64,000 bases of DNA from Branchipolynoe longqiensis (GCA_030323885.1 CM059197.1:33001884-33065883), one strand, 5' to 3'; shown: positions 41,908 through 52,106, counted from the first letter of the stretch. A program made the numbers and translations. The notes: generated by a model from the letters alone, not told the origin.

Positions 41908-42082
41908 CTGTGGCTGAGTGAGATATCGAGCCATATTGATAATGCCGGTGGCACTGTATCTCAACGGGGCAGCACTGTAAAGTCGCTATGAGTGTGAGTA
42001 TGTACCGTCACAAGTCCAGTACCTGCCTTGGTGTGATCTTATATATTGCTAGAACTAAGAATCCCAATAACAAACAAACAGA
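41908..42082 (+). mobile_element. SINE-A 3' half
   Basis: GCTGAGTGAGATATCGAGCC, ACGGGGCAGCACTGTAAAGT, ATATATTGCTAGAACTAAGA, tail CCCAATAACAAACAAACAG. Confidence 0.85.
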
Positions 42083-42297
42083 ATGGTGTCTATTTGATTG
42101 GAAGGCTGGGAGGGGTGGGTGGGTGCGTGTAAAATCGAACCTGAGGTAATTAGTAAGAAGGCCTATCAACTTACACCCGGAGTCAGACGGCCGGAAGGCC
42201 CGGGGACCAGTGTCCAGTGTGAGGCGTGCTGTTACCAAGGTGACGGGGACACGTGGTCTGCACGCCCAACTCACCCGAGACCTGCCGCACACTGACC

Positions 42298-42582
42298 ACT
42301 AGCGCTACAAACAAATCGCCAGCACCTGCCGTACACCAGCATTACAAACAAATCACCATCACCTGCCATGCACAAGCACTACCAACAAATCACCACTACT
42401 TGCCGCACAACATCCCTACACACAAATCACCAGCACCTGCCACATACCAGCACTACAAACAAATCACCGGCACCGGCCATGCACCAACACAACAACCAAA
42501 TCACCAACACCTGTGGCGCACCAGCACTACCAACAAATCACCACCGCCTGCCATGCACCAGTACTACACATTGTCAAAGCCA
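42298..42582. repeat. ~36-bp minisatellite, about 8 copies
   Basis: Unit CCAGCACTACAAACAAATCA followed by CCAGCACCTGCCATG. Plus frames (HQHYKQIT) of 111 and 159 codons arise from it. Confidence 0.9.
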
Positions 42583-43260
42583 ATGTAGTTACTTACTTAG
42601 ATTTACTCGTGCATTTCTATCTTCAACACCGGTGCACTTGTTCAACATGTATTGCTGCATAGAAGGACTATTAAGTACACTTGCTATCCGGACCGCACTT
42701 CGTCCACACCTCTCTGTATCTCCTCTCTGCTGGCCTTGCTCCTCCTTGATAATGTCTGAAAAGAGTTCCAGAAGGGGGAGCCCGCCAGCATTTCACTTTC
42801 TACTCTTACTCTGTCCATGTCTTTGGCTCGCTGGCTGGTCACCGTAGAGCAAAGAGCCACGGTCCTTTGACTCACCTCTGCTCATTTCTCTGTCCTATAC
42901 TCTACCCTTTTTAGTTTTTTCCTCCCGGGCTTACGTCTCCCACTGATCAAGGGAGTTGTTTGCTGGTGGGGCCCTGTACCTTATCGTTTCTTTTGCTTTG
43001 TTCTTCTTGCTGGAACCAGCTGGACCCCCCTTTACCCGTCCCTTCCTCCTGAACCCTTGCTGCTGTTACTGGATACGAGTGCTCTGCTACCGCCGGACTG
43101 GAGTGATTTGGGGCCACCCCAATGATTCGTCGATTTGAATGTTGTAAAGATATCCCTAGCATCTACAATCTTCCCATCTGAAGATTAATCTTCAACCAAA
43201 AATTGGACCGATTTATCGGGGCCTTTCTATATTGCTGCAGTTTTGCAGCCGGTAACCATC
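42583..43260. other. No confident gene; low-repeat segment
   Basis: About 680 bp free of the recognized repeats and relatively balanced. On the minus strand a 66-codon frame (42589-42789) reads LPLLELFSDIIKEEQ and SPSMQQYMLNKCTG. It could be an exon or a relic, but I recognize no domain and no clean splice context. Confidence 0.3.
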
Positions 43261-43269
43261 ATAAGGTTA

Positions 43270-43625
43270 CAACCCCCCCCCCCCCCGAAAGCTAATTATT
43301 AAGTAAATTTACCTGAAGTGTTCACTGCCGAAAGCTATGTTGTCTGGCATTTTGGCATTCATGCCAAATGTATTTTGCATGTTTTCACTTTAATTATTAA
43401 CCCTTTAAAATACAAGTTATCTATTACATCAATGCAATATATGATGAGCGAGCTCATATATTTGAATATTTATCTAGATACAAACAAAAGACAAATTAAA
43501 TACCATTGGATTATGCCTCTTTAAATAATAATATACCTACAGAGGGTCTACTAATCCTTATTAGCCGTAGTTTAAGGGTCGGTATTTTACTGATTATGAC
43601 TGATAAGTTGTTAGTAAATCACTCC
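43270..43625. other. Poly-C run and AT-rich sequence; partial MITE-Q-like blocks
   Basis: A 16-C run at 43271, then AATTATTAAGTAAATTTACC and ATTTATCTAGATACAAAC words that loosely recall MITE-Q. The assignment is weak. No gene. Confidence 0.35.
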
Positions 43626-43639
43626 CAGCAATACACACA

Positions 43640-44036
43640 CATACACACCGCACGCCGGGCACTGGGCACCGGGCACCAGGGCTCCGGGAACCGGGGGGCG
43701 TGCACCGGGAGCGGTGCACCAGGGTACCGGGCACCGGGAGGCCTGCACCGGGAGCCGGGCACGGGGCACCGGGCAACGGACGCCGGGCAACGGAAGCCGG
43801 GCAACGGACGCCGGGCAACGGGCGCCGGGGACCGGGCGCCGGGCATCGGGCTCCGGGCACCGGACGCCTGTACCGGGAGCTGGGCACCGGGCACCAGTGC
43901 ATCGGGCACCGGGAACCGTGCACCGGGCGCCTGCCACCGCCTACCTGGAGCTGGGTACCGGGCACCAGGGCATCGGGCACCGGGAGCCGTGCACCGAGGA
44001 CCGGGAACCGCGCGCCGGGCGTTGGGTTGGGCACGG
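43640..44036. repeat. 8-bp GC-rich array (GGGCACCG)
   Basis: About 400 bp of CCGGGCACCGGG-type octamers with CAACGGACGC and CACCGGGAGC variants. A ~135-bp higher-order segment recurs (43870-43920 and 43960-44010, both CACCGGGAACCG/AGCCGTGCACCG). Frames on both strands are artefacts. Confidence 0.93.
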
Positions 44037-44472
44037 CACCCCGCCTACTGCCGAGCGCCTCACCCCCGCCTCACCGTCACACCCTCCGCTACCGGCATCT
44101 TGATGGGGCAAATTACGGTGTCATTTCCGAAGCTCTTCAGCACTCCTCCCCTGCAACCACAACCTACGTACCGCCATCTTGCATAGACATATTTTACTGG
44201 CAATTTCCCAATCGGTTGTGTTATCGCAATTAATCAATACATCAATCCATCAATAGCTTCTAAACGGCGTTTGCTTATCACAATATCAGTGCGAGATAAG
44301 CGTTTGTGATTTGAGGGTGATTCGAGTGTACCTATCGCAATAAAATTGATGTATGGGCTGTGAGCTTATATATTATATTCAGCAGCAAATCGAATCACAG
44401 TATACAAACACAGTTTATGTGAATTAATTCGGCCATATTGTCAAGCCGCAACCTGGCCTGACAAATTCAGAA
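44037..44472. other. No gene seen
   Basis: Unique sequence, AT-rich after 44180. CGCCATCTTG (44162) is a YY1-like word. Confidence 0.45.
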
Positions 44473-44474
44473 GG

Positions 44475-44642
44475 TTTGACCTTCATGTTTGACCTTCATG
44501 TTTGACCTTCATGTTTGACCTTCATGTTTGACCTTCATGTTTGACCTTCGTGTTTGACCTTCATGTTTGACCTTCATGTTTGACCTTCATGGTTGACCTT
44601 CATGGTTGACCTTCATGTTTGACCTTCATGTTTGACCTTCGC
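44475..44642. repeat. 13-bp minisatellite of TTTGACCTTCATG, about 13 copies
   Basis: Regular 13-bp period. Each unit contains TGACCT, the complement of the nuclear-receptor half-site AGGTCA. Variants GGTTGACC and CTTCGTG occur. Confidence 0.95.
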
Positions 44643-44824
44643 TGTTAGCACATTGACGCGTAATAGCATATTTCACACCACACATCACCCACAGTGTCTA
44701 AATAACGATATGTGATACCACATAGCACAACCGGCATTATGCTATGCTAGATTAAGCAGTGAAATATTATGTATGTATGTGAAGTAATATTCGCCAACAG
44801 ACGGGGGAAGGACATAATGGTAAA

Positions 44825-45003
44825 CAGTAAAACTTCTCTAACCGACAACTTCCACAGTTCGACCACCATCCTTAATCGATCGCTTTATTTGGGTCCCAAC
44901 AATACCATTGTAACCATATTTTAACTCCCTAAACCGACCACCTCCCCAAATGGACAACTTAAAGTCGGTCCCAAGGTCGGGCGATTTAGAGAGGTTTCCC
45001 TGT
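44825..45003. mobile_element. Pogo-like MITE-P1, full length
   Basis: CAGTAAAACTTCTCTAACCG and TTTAGAGAGGTTTCCCTG ends; TA at the right border. Interior in the same orientation as 21495. Confidence 0.9.
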
Positions 45004-45392
45004 ATATAAACCACTAGGCAATAAGGTTAGACAAAGCAGAGTTGGGCTGAGTTCTTTATTAGTTCTCTGGCTGTGACTAATAATATGCCTTACCAAAAAG
45101 AAAAATGCGAGCAAAGTAACAGTGGTTTGAATCATTTCCGCACCAAACATTTGGCGCCCCAATCGCACGCATATACAGCGGTGGGTGCGCGAATTCCGAA
45201 TACACGCAAATAATCGTACAATGAATATGATATCAATATTGGAATTGCTCCGTTCCTTTATATTATTATAACACATAATAATACACATATCAACCTTACG
45301 GCCTAGCAGAAGAAGGAAGAATAATTGTGTCGTTATATTCGTCGATTAAGCAAGGGAAATTTCAATAGTGGACAAATGGCTTTCCTCATTCC
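45004..45392. other. No gene seen; possible Rep-GC relic
   Basis: AT-rich sequence. 45340-45390 (GATTAAGCAAGGGAAATTTC, TTTCCTCATTCCACTGG) matches 1391-1435 and so is another repeated block of unknown class. Confidence 0.4.
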
Positions 45393-45535
45393 ACTGGTCC
45401 TTGCTCTATCCTAGTAATCCAGAGCATCGGGATATATATAAATAATTTAGTCATTGGTTTGACTCGGTCAATTTTGAACCCTGCATTGTGGAAAGATTGT
45501 GCTTACATCATTCGGCCATCTAATACACACTTGTA
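45393..45535 (-). mobile_element. SINE-A 5' half
   Basis: Minus strand: GGCCGAATGATGTAAGCAC head, GTTCAAAATTGACCGAGTC, AACCAATGACTAAATTATT, CTAGGATAGAGCAAGGACC. The 3' half is missing. Confidence 0.75.
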
Positions 45536-45594
45536 ATTTCCCCATATTAATAAATAATACACATCTTATATAACGATGGTGTTAACAATGAGGA

Positions 45595-45882
45595 AGTATT
45601 TTGCCAAGATCCAACAAGCAATTGGACCAAACTAAGATCTCCTGATCAACGTACCGAGATGCAAACTGCAGTGGTATGGCCATATTTCCTATTCATCAGG
45701 TCTGGCCAAGGACGGTGAAAGGGGGGAGGAGGTCGGATGGGCAAAGGAGGAGGTGGGAAGAAAACATCAGGGAATGGACAACCCTGGAGTTTGGCAGATT
45801 TCAGGGGGATTCAGTGGAAAACAGGGAAATGTGGAGAAAATTGAGTACAAAAGCATCTATGGTGCCCCACTGACCCTCGTGT
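45595..45882 (+). pseudogene. LINE-Y 3' end, frameshifted
   Basis: KLQWYGHISYSSGLAK in one frame is followed, after a frameshift, by TVKGGRRSDGQRRRWEEN, IREWTTLEFG and ENREMWRKLSTKASMVPH then a stop (45871-45873). This is the classic C-terminal KLxWYGH...GxRRxGxxxxRWxxxIxxWxxL signature of animal non-LTR elements. It is more complete than 15195 and lacks the (GAT)n tail. Confidence 0.8.
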
Positions 45883-45887
45883 TTAAA

Positions 45888-46232
45888 GCTGCATAGTCCG
45901 ATGAAATATCAAATTTTCAAAACCAAACCAATTACCAATTATCTAGATTTGATTATATATACCTAACTTAGATACTGATGCACTTATTAAGCATTTGTTT
46001 CTGCGTAGAAGGCAATACTGGGTCAATTTAACAGAACCTGTTACTGCAGAAGTCTATGGTGTCAGAGTTTTGGCAAGCTTGCCAAAACTAATTTTCCATG
46101 TTTGCACTCAAAATATCTCAGAAGCTTACCATTTAAAATAAAAGTAACTTTGAACTAATGTAAAGTAGATACTAGTGATCGCTCTAATATATTTATCTCA
46201 GAAAAAAAACGATAAATTCAAAACCATCAGAC
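45888..46232. mobile_element. MITE-Q, near complete
   Basis: TTAAAGCTGCATAGTCCGAT left TIR and ATCAGACTAGGCAACTCC right TIR. Interior blocks in canonical order, with ATTACC duplicated (AACCAATTACCAATTATC). Confidence 0.88.
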
Positions 46233-46247
46233 TAGGCAACTCCAAGG

Positions 46248-46279
<32 letters not shown>

Positions 46280-46540
46280 TTGATGAAATTATTACTATAT
46301 TTAAAAAGAGTCATTGTGATATGTGGAACGTGTGAAAATGTATGGATATGTCGAAGCTTAATTTTGTTGCAATGTCTGGTGGTGAGTTTGTGGACGTAGC
46401 AGTAGTGTGAGTGCATTGTGGGATTGGAGGAGACGCGGCTGGGGTGGGGGGGGGGGACTGGGGGGCTTGGGGGAGGGGAGGGGGGGGGGGGTTGGACAGA
46501 TGGGGTTGGGAGGGTGGATCAGTCCGTGTCTGATTAGTAG
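46233..46540. repeat. (GAT)n, then G-rich tract
   Basis: (GAT)n at 46250-46280 directly after MITE-Q, then unique sequence and a G-rich tract (46440-46500). No gene. Confidence 0.6.
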
Positions 46541-46542
46541 CG

Positions 46543-46556
46543 GTCACCAAGGTAAC
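46543..46556. promoter_or_regulatory. RFX X-box-like motif
   Basis: GTCACCAAGGTAAC fits the GTNRCC-NN-RGYAAC pattern of RFX sites. A related GTTACCAAGGTGAC lies at 42231-42244; both precede a GGACACGTGGTC word. Functional status is unknown. Confidence 0.3.
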
Positions 46557-46559
46557 TAA

Positions 46560-47340
46560 GGCAGTCACCTGTAATGAGGACACGTGGTCGCACAGACGCA
46601 CACCTCCAGGGTGGCAGTGGTAGTAACTATGACAACTCCAGAGTGACGGGGGTAACTACGGCAACACGGTGGACAGGTTCATTGTTATTTTGTGCATATT
46701 TGATTATTTATTGTTGCTATTTTGTTGGATTGTTTTGGTATGTGTTACATATATACATTTATAAACACATACAAAATGTGGATTTTGTTCGTTGGTGAAA
46801 TTAGTTCAATTATTCCTATTCTGAGAACACCGATGGGTAACTCACAATGCATTCAAAATAATGATGACATGTATGTGTTGCTTTAAATAAACTCCCTACC
46901 GATATCAGCAGTTAGACATCAAGTATAGCTGTTTTCACATATAATGTCATATGACCTTTCCTTTTACTAGGCCATATTCACGATGTATGTAGTGTTGATA
47001 TAATTATATATGTATATATTCTATATCGGCTATGCACACACTCTTTTGCTAGACAGAGTGTGTTTAGATCATATTATATATATAGGAACTACACACACTC
47101 GAGAGGGAGAGGGGAAGAAAGGGAATGTATGTATATAGATACGGTATGTATCTATTAATATTATGGGAATATATTATGGGAATATAAACAAAAATACACC
47201 TAAGTTCCCTCTACTATATATTTACTATATATTAACTACACACATTCCCTTTCTCTCGCTCTCACTCTCTCTCTCTCTCTTTAGAAATAGTCCCTCTTCC
47301 CGCTCTTTCTAATTCCTCCTAGCGAGTAGAGGCTAAAGCT
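46560..47340. other. No gene seen; AT-rich with (CT)n
   Basis: Unique AT-rich sequence, TA patches and a CTCTCTCTCT run at 47262-47280. ACTACACACACTC (47087) and TAACTACACACATTCCC (47230) flank a ~140-bp segment. Confidence 0.45.
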
Positions 47341-47342
47341 AG

Positions 47343-48056
47343 GATTCCTTACACGCGGTATGCGGTATGCGAATGCGAATGCGGCAAAAAATCGAAAAGC
47401 ATCTAAGTCAATGGGGGTGATTCCTTACACGCGGCATGCGGCATGCGAATACTGAATCGGTCCATGTACCGATCGGTGCGGCATGCGGTATGCGAATGCG
47501 AATGCCGCAAAAAATCGAAACGCCTTGAAGTCAATGGGCTACAACCCTTACACGCGGTATGCGAATGCGAATGCGAATGCGTTTTTCCGATCGGTCCATG
47601 TAGCGATCGGTGCGGCATGCGGCATGCGACAATGGGGGTGCGAATAGAAACCTGAGTCTGATGTGTCCATTAGTTTAACACTAGGAGAGGCGACTGAGCA
47701 TTACGGAACGGTCACGCACAAGGGTGCTGAGGGGAAACATATGGTAGTGGTGGTGGTGGGGGTTCGGGTTGGTAAAAATGCTACCAGAGCTACAAAAATA
47801 TGAATACTTATCTATAATTTGGTAATTATATAGGTAGGAACCTCCATGTGACGTACCAAAAGTTACATAGATATAAATGCCATATTAGGCCATATACAGT
47901 GCAGTATGGGGTATACTTGTTTATTTATATTTTTTAAATATAGCAGGTCGTGTGCCGCATGCCGCATACCGCATACCGCGTAGAAGGAATCTTCCCATTC
48001 GCATACCGCATGCCGCATACCGCATGCCGCATGCCGCATACCGCGTAGAAGGAATC
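47343..48056. mobile_element. Harbinger-like element with GCGGTAT/GCGGCAT subterminal repeats
   Basis: Terminal word GATTCCTTACACGCG is stacked three times at the left (47343, 47419, and shortened at 47545) and its complement CGCGTAGAAGGAATC twice at the right (47977, 48042). The unique interior (47640-47945) matches 38040-38330 inverted, including the TAACACTAGGAGAGGCGACT block. Subterminal heptamers are GCGGTAT and GCGGCAT, not GCGTAAT. No clear target duplication. Confidence 0.82.
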
Positions 48057-48194
48057 TCATGTAGCAGTCACACTACGACGACAATGGGAGGACGACAGCC
48101 CGGCGGCTGGAATTTTGAGAAATCACGACGACATATGCAAATTCGGGCTAAGTTGGACGACAATCGGACGACAAACGGGACGACAGTGGGACGA

Positions 48195-48693
48195 CAGTGT
48201 CTGTGTCTGTGTGTGTGTGACTGTGTCTGTGTGTGTGTGTCTGTGTATGTGTGTGTCTGTGTCTGTGTGTGTGTCTGTGTGTCTGTGTGTGTGTTTGTGT
48301 GTGTATGTGTCTGTGTGTGTATGTGTGTGTGTCTGTGTCTCTGTGTGTGTCTGTGTCTCTGTGTGTGTCTGTGTCTCTGTGTGTGTCTGTGACTCTGTGT
48401 CTCTGTGTGTCTCTATGTGTGTGTGTCTCTGTGTCTGTGTATGTGTGTATCTGTGTCTGTGTGTGTGTCTCTGTGTCTGTGTGTGTATGTGTGTGTGTAT
48501 CTGTGTCTGTGTGTGTCTCTTTGTGTCTGTGTGTGTGTTTCTCTGTATGTGTCTCTGTGTCTGTGTGTGTGTCTCTGTGTTGTGTCTCTCTGTCTATGTG
48601 TGTGTCTGTGTCTTTGTGTGTGTCTGTGTGTGTCTGTGTGTGTCTCTGTGTGTGTGTCTATGTGTGTGTCTCTGTTGTGTCTCTGTGTGTGCG
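48195..48693. repeat. (TGTGTC)n microsatellite, left arm
   Basis: About 500 bp of GTGTGTCTGTG. Reverse-complementary to the block at 49330-49870. Cysteine/valine-rich frames are artefacts. Confidence 0.95.
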
Positions 48694-48699
48694 ATAAAC

Positions 48700-49290
48700 C
48701 ACACACACTCACACTCACTCACACTCACATTTACACTCACATTCACACTCACACTCACTATCACACTCACTATCACACTCACTATCACACTCACACTCAC
48801 TATCACACTCACTATCACACTGACACTTCATGATCACACTCACACTCACTATCACACTCACTATCACACTCACACTTCACGATCACACTCACACTCACTA
48901 TCACACTCACACTCACTATTACACTCACTATCACACTCACTATCAGTATCACACTCACACTCACTATCACACTCACACTCACTATCACACTCACTATCAC
49001 ACTCACACTTCACGATCACACTCACACTCACTATCACACTCACTATCACACTCACACTTCACGATCACACTCACACTCACCATCACACTCACACTCACTA
49101 TCACACTCACTATCACACTCACACTTCACGATCACACTCACACTCACACTTCACGATCACACTCACTATCACACTCACACTCACTATTACACTCACACTC
49201 ACACTCACCCTCACACTCTCACTCTCACTCACAGCCACATCCACACCCACACTCAGCCTCACACCCACACCCACACCTCACACTCACACT
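48700..49290. repeat. (CACTCA)n with CACTATCA and CACTTCACGATCA units
   Basis: About 590 bp. The longer variant CACACTTCACGATCACACTC recurs five or six times (48828, 48870, 49010, 49060, 49124, 49148), showing higher-order amplification. All three frames are open. Confidence 0.95.
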
Positions 49291-49327
49291 CACTCTGTGT
49301 GTGTCTCTGTGTCTTGGTGTCTCTGTT

Positions 49328-49872
49328 GCAGAGACACACACACAGAAACACAGAGACACACACACAGAGACACATACACATACACAGAGACACATACACA
49401 CACATAGAGACACACACAGAGACACACAGAGACACACAGAGGCACACAGAGACACAGACACACACAGAGACACAGACACACACAAAGACACAAAGACACA
49501 CACAGAGACACAGACACACACACAGACACACACACAGACACACACACAGACACACACACAGACACACACACAGACACACACATACACACACACACAGACA
49601 CAGACACATACACAGACACACACAGACACAGACACACACATACACACACATACACACACACACACAGCCACAGACACACACAGACACAGACACACACAGA
49701 CACAGACACACACATACACACACAGAAACACAGAGACACACACACACAGACACAGAGATACACACACACAGACACAGACACACACACAGACACACACATA
49801 TACACACATAGACACACATAGACACAGACACACACATAGACACAGACACAGAGACACACAGAGACACATACA
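49328..49872. repeat. (ACACAGAC)n microsatellite, right arm
   Basis: About 545 bp of CACACAGACACA and AGAGACACA, the inverted complement of the left arm. Confidence 0.95.
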
Positions 49873-49911
49873 TGGAGAGAGAAGCAACTACAGCTTAACG
49901 ACAAGACGACA

Positions 49912-50005
49912 GTGCCGCGACAGTGCTGTGACAGTGCCGCGACAGTGCGAGAGTGCCGCGACAGTGCCGCGACAGTGCCGCGACAGTGCCACAACAGTGC
50001 CGCAA
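49912..50005. repeat. ~11-bp array GCGACAGTGCC
   Basis: About eight copies of GCGACAGTGCC in the right subterminal region of the 48060-50228 element. Confidence 0.9.
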
Positions 50006-50231
50006 AATCGGCTGTCGTCGGCTGTCGTAGAAGTTTTTCAACATGTCCAAAATCCCCACGACAACCCGGCGACAGTCGAGAAAGAGTGGAGAAACTGGAG
50101 GTGTCGCGGAGGTGTCGTGGCGGCACCTGCGCGGCACCTGCGCGACACCTGCGCGACAATCAGCGACAAGCGGAAGTGGGTGTCGCAGGGCTGTCGCCGC
50201 TGCTTGTCGTCGTAGTGTGACTGCTACATCA

Positions 50232-50400
50232 GCTTAAGCCCCGCGCAGGAGTCGGAGCGGTGCATGATAGGGGCCCCACCCCCCGCCCATACAGGGGGGG
50301 GGGGTGGAGGACACTACAGGCATTATTACACGCGATAAAGGGTTTATCACTATCCATATGGATAGTGATACGCGTGTAATAAGCTCTGTAGTGGTCTCCC
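50232..50400. repeat. Rep-K with head-to-head palindrome
   Basis: Collinear with 27152-27290 up to TTTATCACTATCCATAT, then the sequence turns back. A perfect 26-bp palindrome is centred at 50357-50358, and outer arms (50312 CACTACAGGCATTATTACAC and 50374 GTGTAATAAGCTCTGTAGTG) continue the inversion. G-runs lie at 50293 and 50406. Confidence 0.88.
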
Positions 50401-50814
50401 CAATTGGGGGGTGGGGGTGGGGGGGGCGGGTTCCAGCGTGATCGGCCCCCCTCCCCGCGTTCATTATCATAACACAACTTGTTCCACTATCTAACGTAAG
50501 AATTATTATATATATATAAACAGTCGTCCCCTGGAAACAGAAATAACAAAAGACAGGAGTGGTTGAGAAAAGTGTATATTCTCTGGCAGGAATATATAAT
50601 ATGCCCACCTAAAATTTAAAATCCATCCTGCTGAGCGGGAGCGGCAGTGGTAGTGACCAGGCGCAGCTGGTATCATGCAGTCATGAGCCACTCACAGGTG
50701 GCAGTGCAGTGGTGGATGCCGGAACTAAGCTAGGCATAGAGGTTGGGTAGTAGTAACTCAATGAATAGGAGTGGGTACTAGCTAAGTCACATGAGATTCA
50801 GGTGTAGAGTAAAT
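50401..50814. other. No gene seen
   Basis: G-rich patch (50405-50430), a (TA)n at 50508, then unique sequence to 50814. Confidence 0.45.
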
Positions 50815-51700
50815 AGAGGGGGAGAACTCCTCGGTGGTAGTGTCCTTGTTTATATTCCCATAATAGATTATAGAGCACATATATATATATATATGCATAT
50901 TGGTATATAAATGACACTGGTCAACATCCGGGGAAGGTGAGGTCGGCGAAATCGACCGTGCCACCGTTAAGGAGTGGTCATTTTACAGAGGATAACAATA
51001 ATGATAACAATGGAATTAATGAGTATTCCCAATTAAGTGCATCTTTATACTCGCATATATATCAAGAGAAGATTGAGATTCACTACTGAAATATTGTTTA
51101 TTTGTTGCTTTGCGTCATAGTAACATATAAGCTCATATCAGACCGGGTGCCGACTTCGGTCAGTGTGCACTCATGACAGCTATTTAGTGCTGCCTCCCTG
51201 GGAGACCAGGCCAAGGTCACCATGGTCCAGTATCCCACACTGTCATATTATCCTGGCACTGAAAACTGAACTACCCACTCCTTGTCATATCCTATAAATG
51301 CCAAGCACCATCTAGGTAGCGACAAGTATAAATGTTGAGAGTCATGTGACCTTGCCTGGTCTCCAGGGAGGCAGCATAAATCGCTGACATGAGTGCCGCA
51401 CTGACCGAAGTCGGCACCGTCTAACGACTCATCCACTACTCGTTACTATGACGCAAAGCAACACATAACAATATTTCAGTAGAAATCTCATCTTCTCTGA
51501 TACAACTGCGCAGTATAGAAGACTGCCCTAAGGGATATGACTTATTTGGTCCATCATTCCATTGTACCCCGAGATATGTACACTTTACCAGTGGCACCAT
51601 CTCGCCCACCTCACCTTCCCCGGATGTTGACCAGTGTCATTTATATACCAATATGCATATATGTATATATATGTATATATAAACAAAAGAATTAGTGTTA
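50815..51700. repeat. Inverted duplication carrying Rep-GC and SINE-A parts
   Basis: TGCATATTGGTATATAAATG / ACACTGGTCAACATCCGG at 50894-50931 is mirrored by CCGGATGTTGACCAGTGT / CATTTATATACCAATATGCA at 51621-51658. An inner pair, AGATTGAGATTCACTACTGA at 51070 versus TCAGTAGAAATCTCATCTTC at 51476, and SINE-A 3' pieces in both arms (51104-51185 minus; 51395-51475 plus) show the duplication continues inward. The central ~200 bp is a single SINE-A body on minus. Confidence 0.85.
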
Positions 51701-51749
51701 CTACTACTAATACTACTGAAATAAGCATATACACATACATACATAGAGA

Positions 51750-52092
51750 GAGTTTGTTTGTTCGTTGTTGTTTTACGTCCTAGCAACATCTAAGGTCATA
51801 TCAGGACAGGTACCGACTTGTGACAGTGCGCACTCATGGCGACTTTATAGTGCTGCCGCACTGGGAGACCAGGCCACCAGCACCATGACCTGATATCCCA
51901 CTCAGTCACATTATCCTAACACTGAGCCAACCAGTCCTTGCCCTATCCTAATAATGCCGAGCGCCTGGCTAGGAAGAGACATGTATAAATTGTTAAGTCA
52001 TTGGTTTGACTCGACCAGGGTTCGAACGCATGATCGCATGGTCTACCAACACAGGAGACGGATGCTCTAACTCATTCGGCCATCCCGTCTGG
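51750..52092 (-). mobile_element. SINE-A, full length, young-looking
   Basis: Minus-strand head GACGGGATGGCCGAATGAGT, B box GCGTTCGAACCCTGG, complete body and tail AACAACGAACAAACAAACT. A 14-bp duplication TACATACATAGAGA flanks it (51736-51749 and 52093-52106). It is a good reference for family length (~343 bp). Confidence 0.96.
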
Positions 52093-52106
52093 TACATACA
52101 TAGAGA

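Larger units (their letters stand above)
48060..50228. mobile_element. 2.2-kb inverted-repeat element packed with microsatellite
   Basis: TIRs TGTAGCAGTCACACTACGAC and GTCGTAGTGTGACTGCTACA with TCA on both sides (48057-48059, 50229-50231). Subterminal regions on both sides are rich in CGACGACA / CGACAGTG. The core is about 1.7 kb of microsatellite in three blocks. No transposase frame. Confidence 0.85.

Noticed and set aside
42684..42875. 63-codon minus frame with a coiled-coil look (SRRSKASREEIQRGVDE)
   Set aside because: Competes with an equally long frame in another phase; too short and without a recognized family to call a gene.
43506..44233. 226- and 177-codon arginine/glycine/proline-rich frames
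   Set aside because: Translation of the GGGCACCG octamer array.
48115..50215. Overlapping frames of 430 and 461 codons and a 289-codon minus frame
   Set aside because: Translated GT/CA/CACTCA microsatellite inside a TIR element; open in all frames of both strands.
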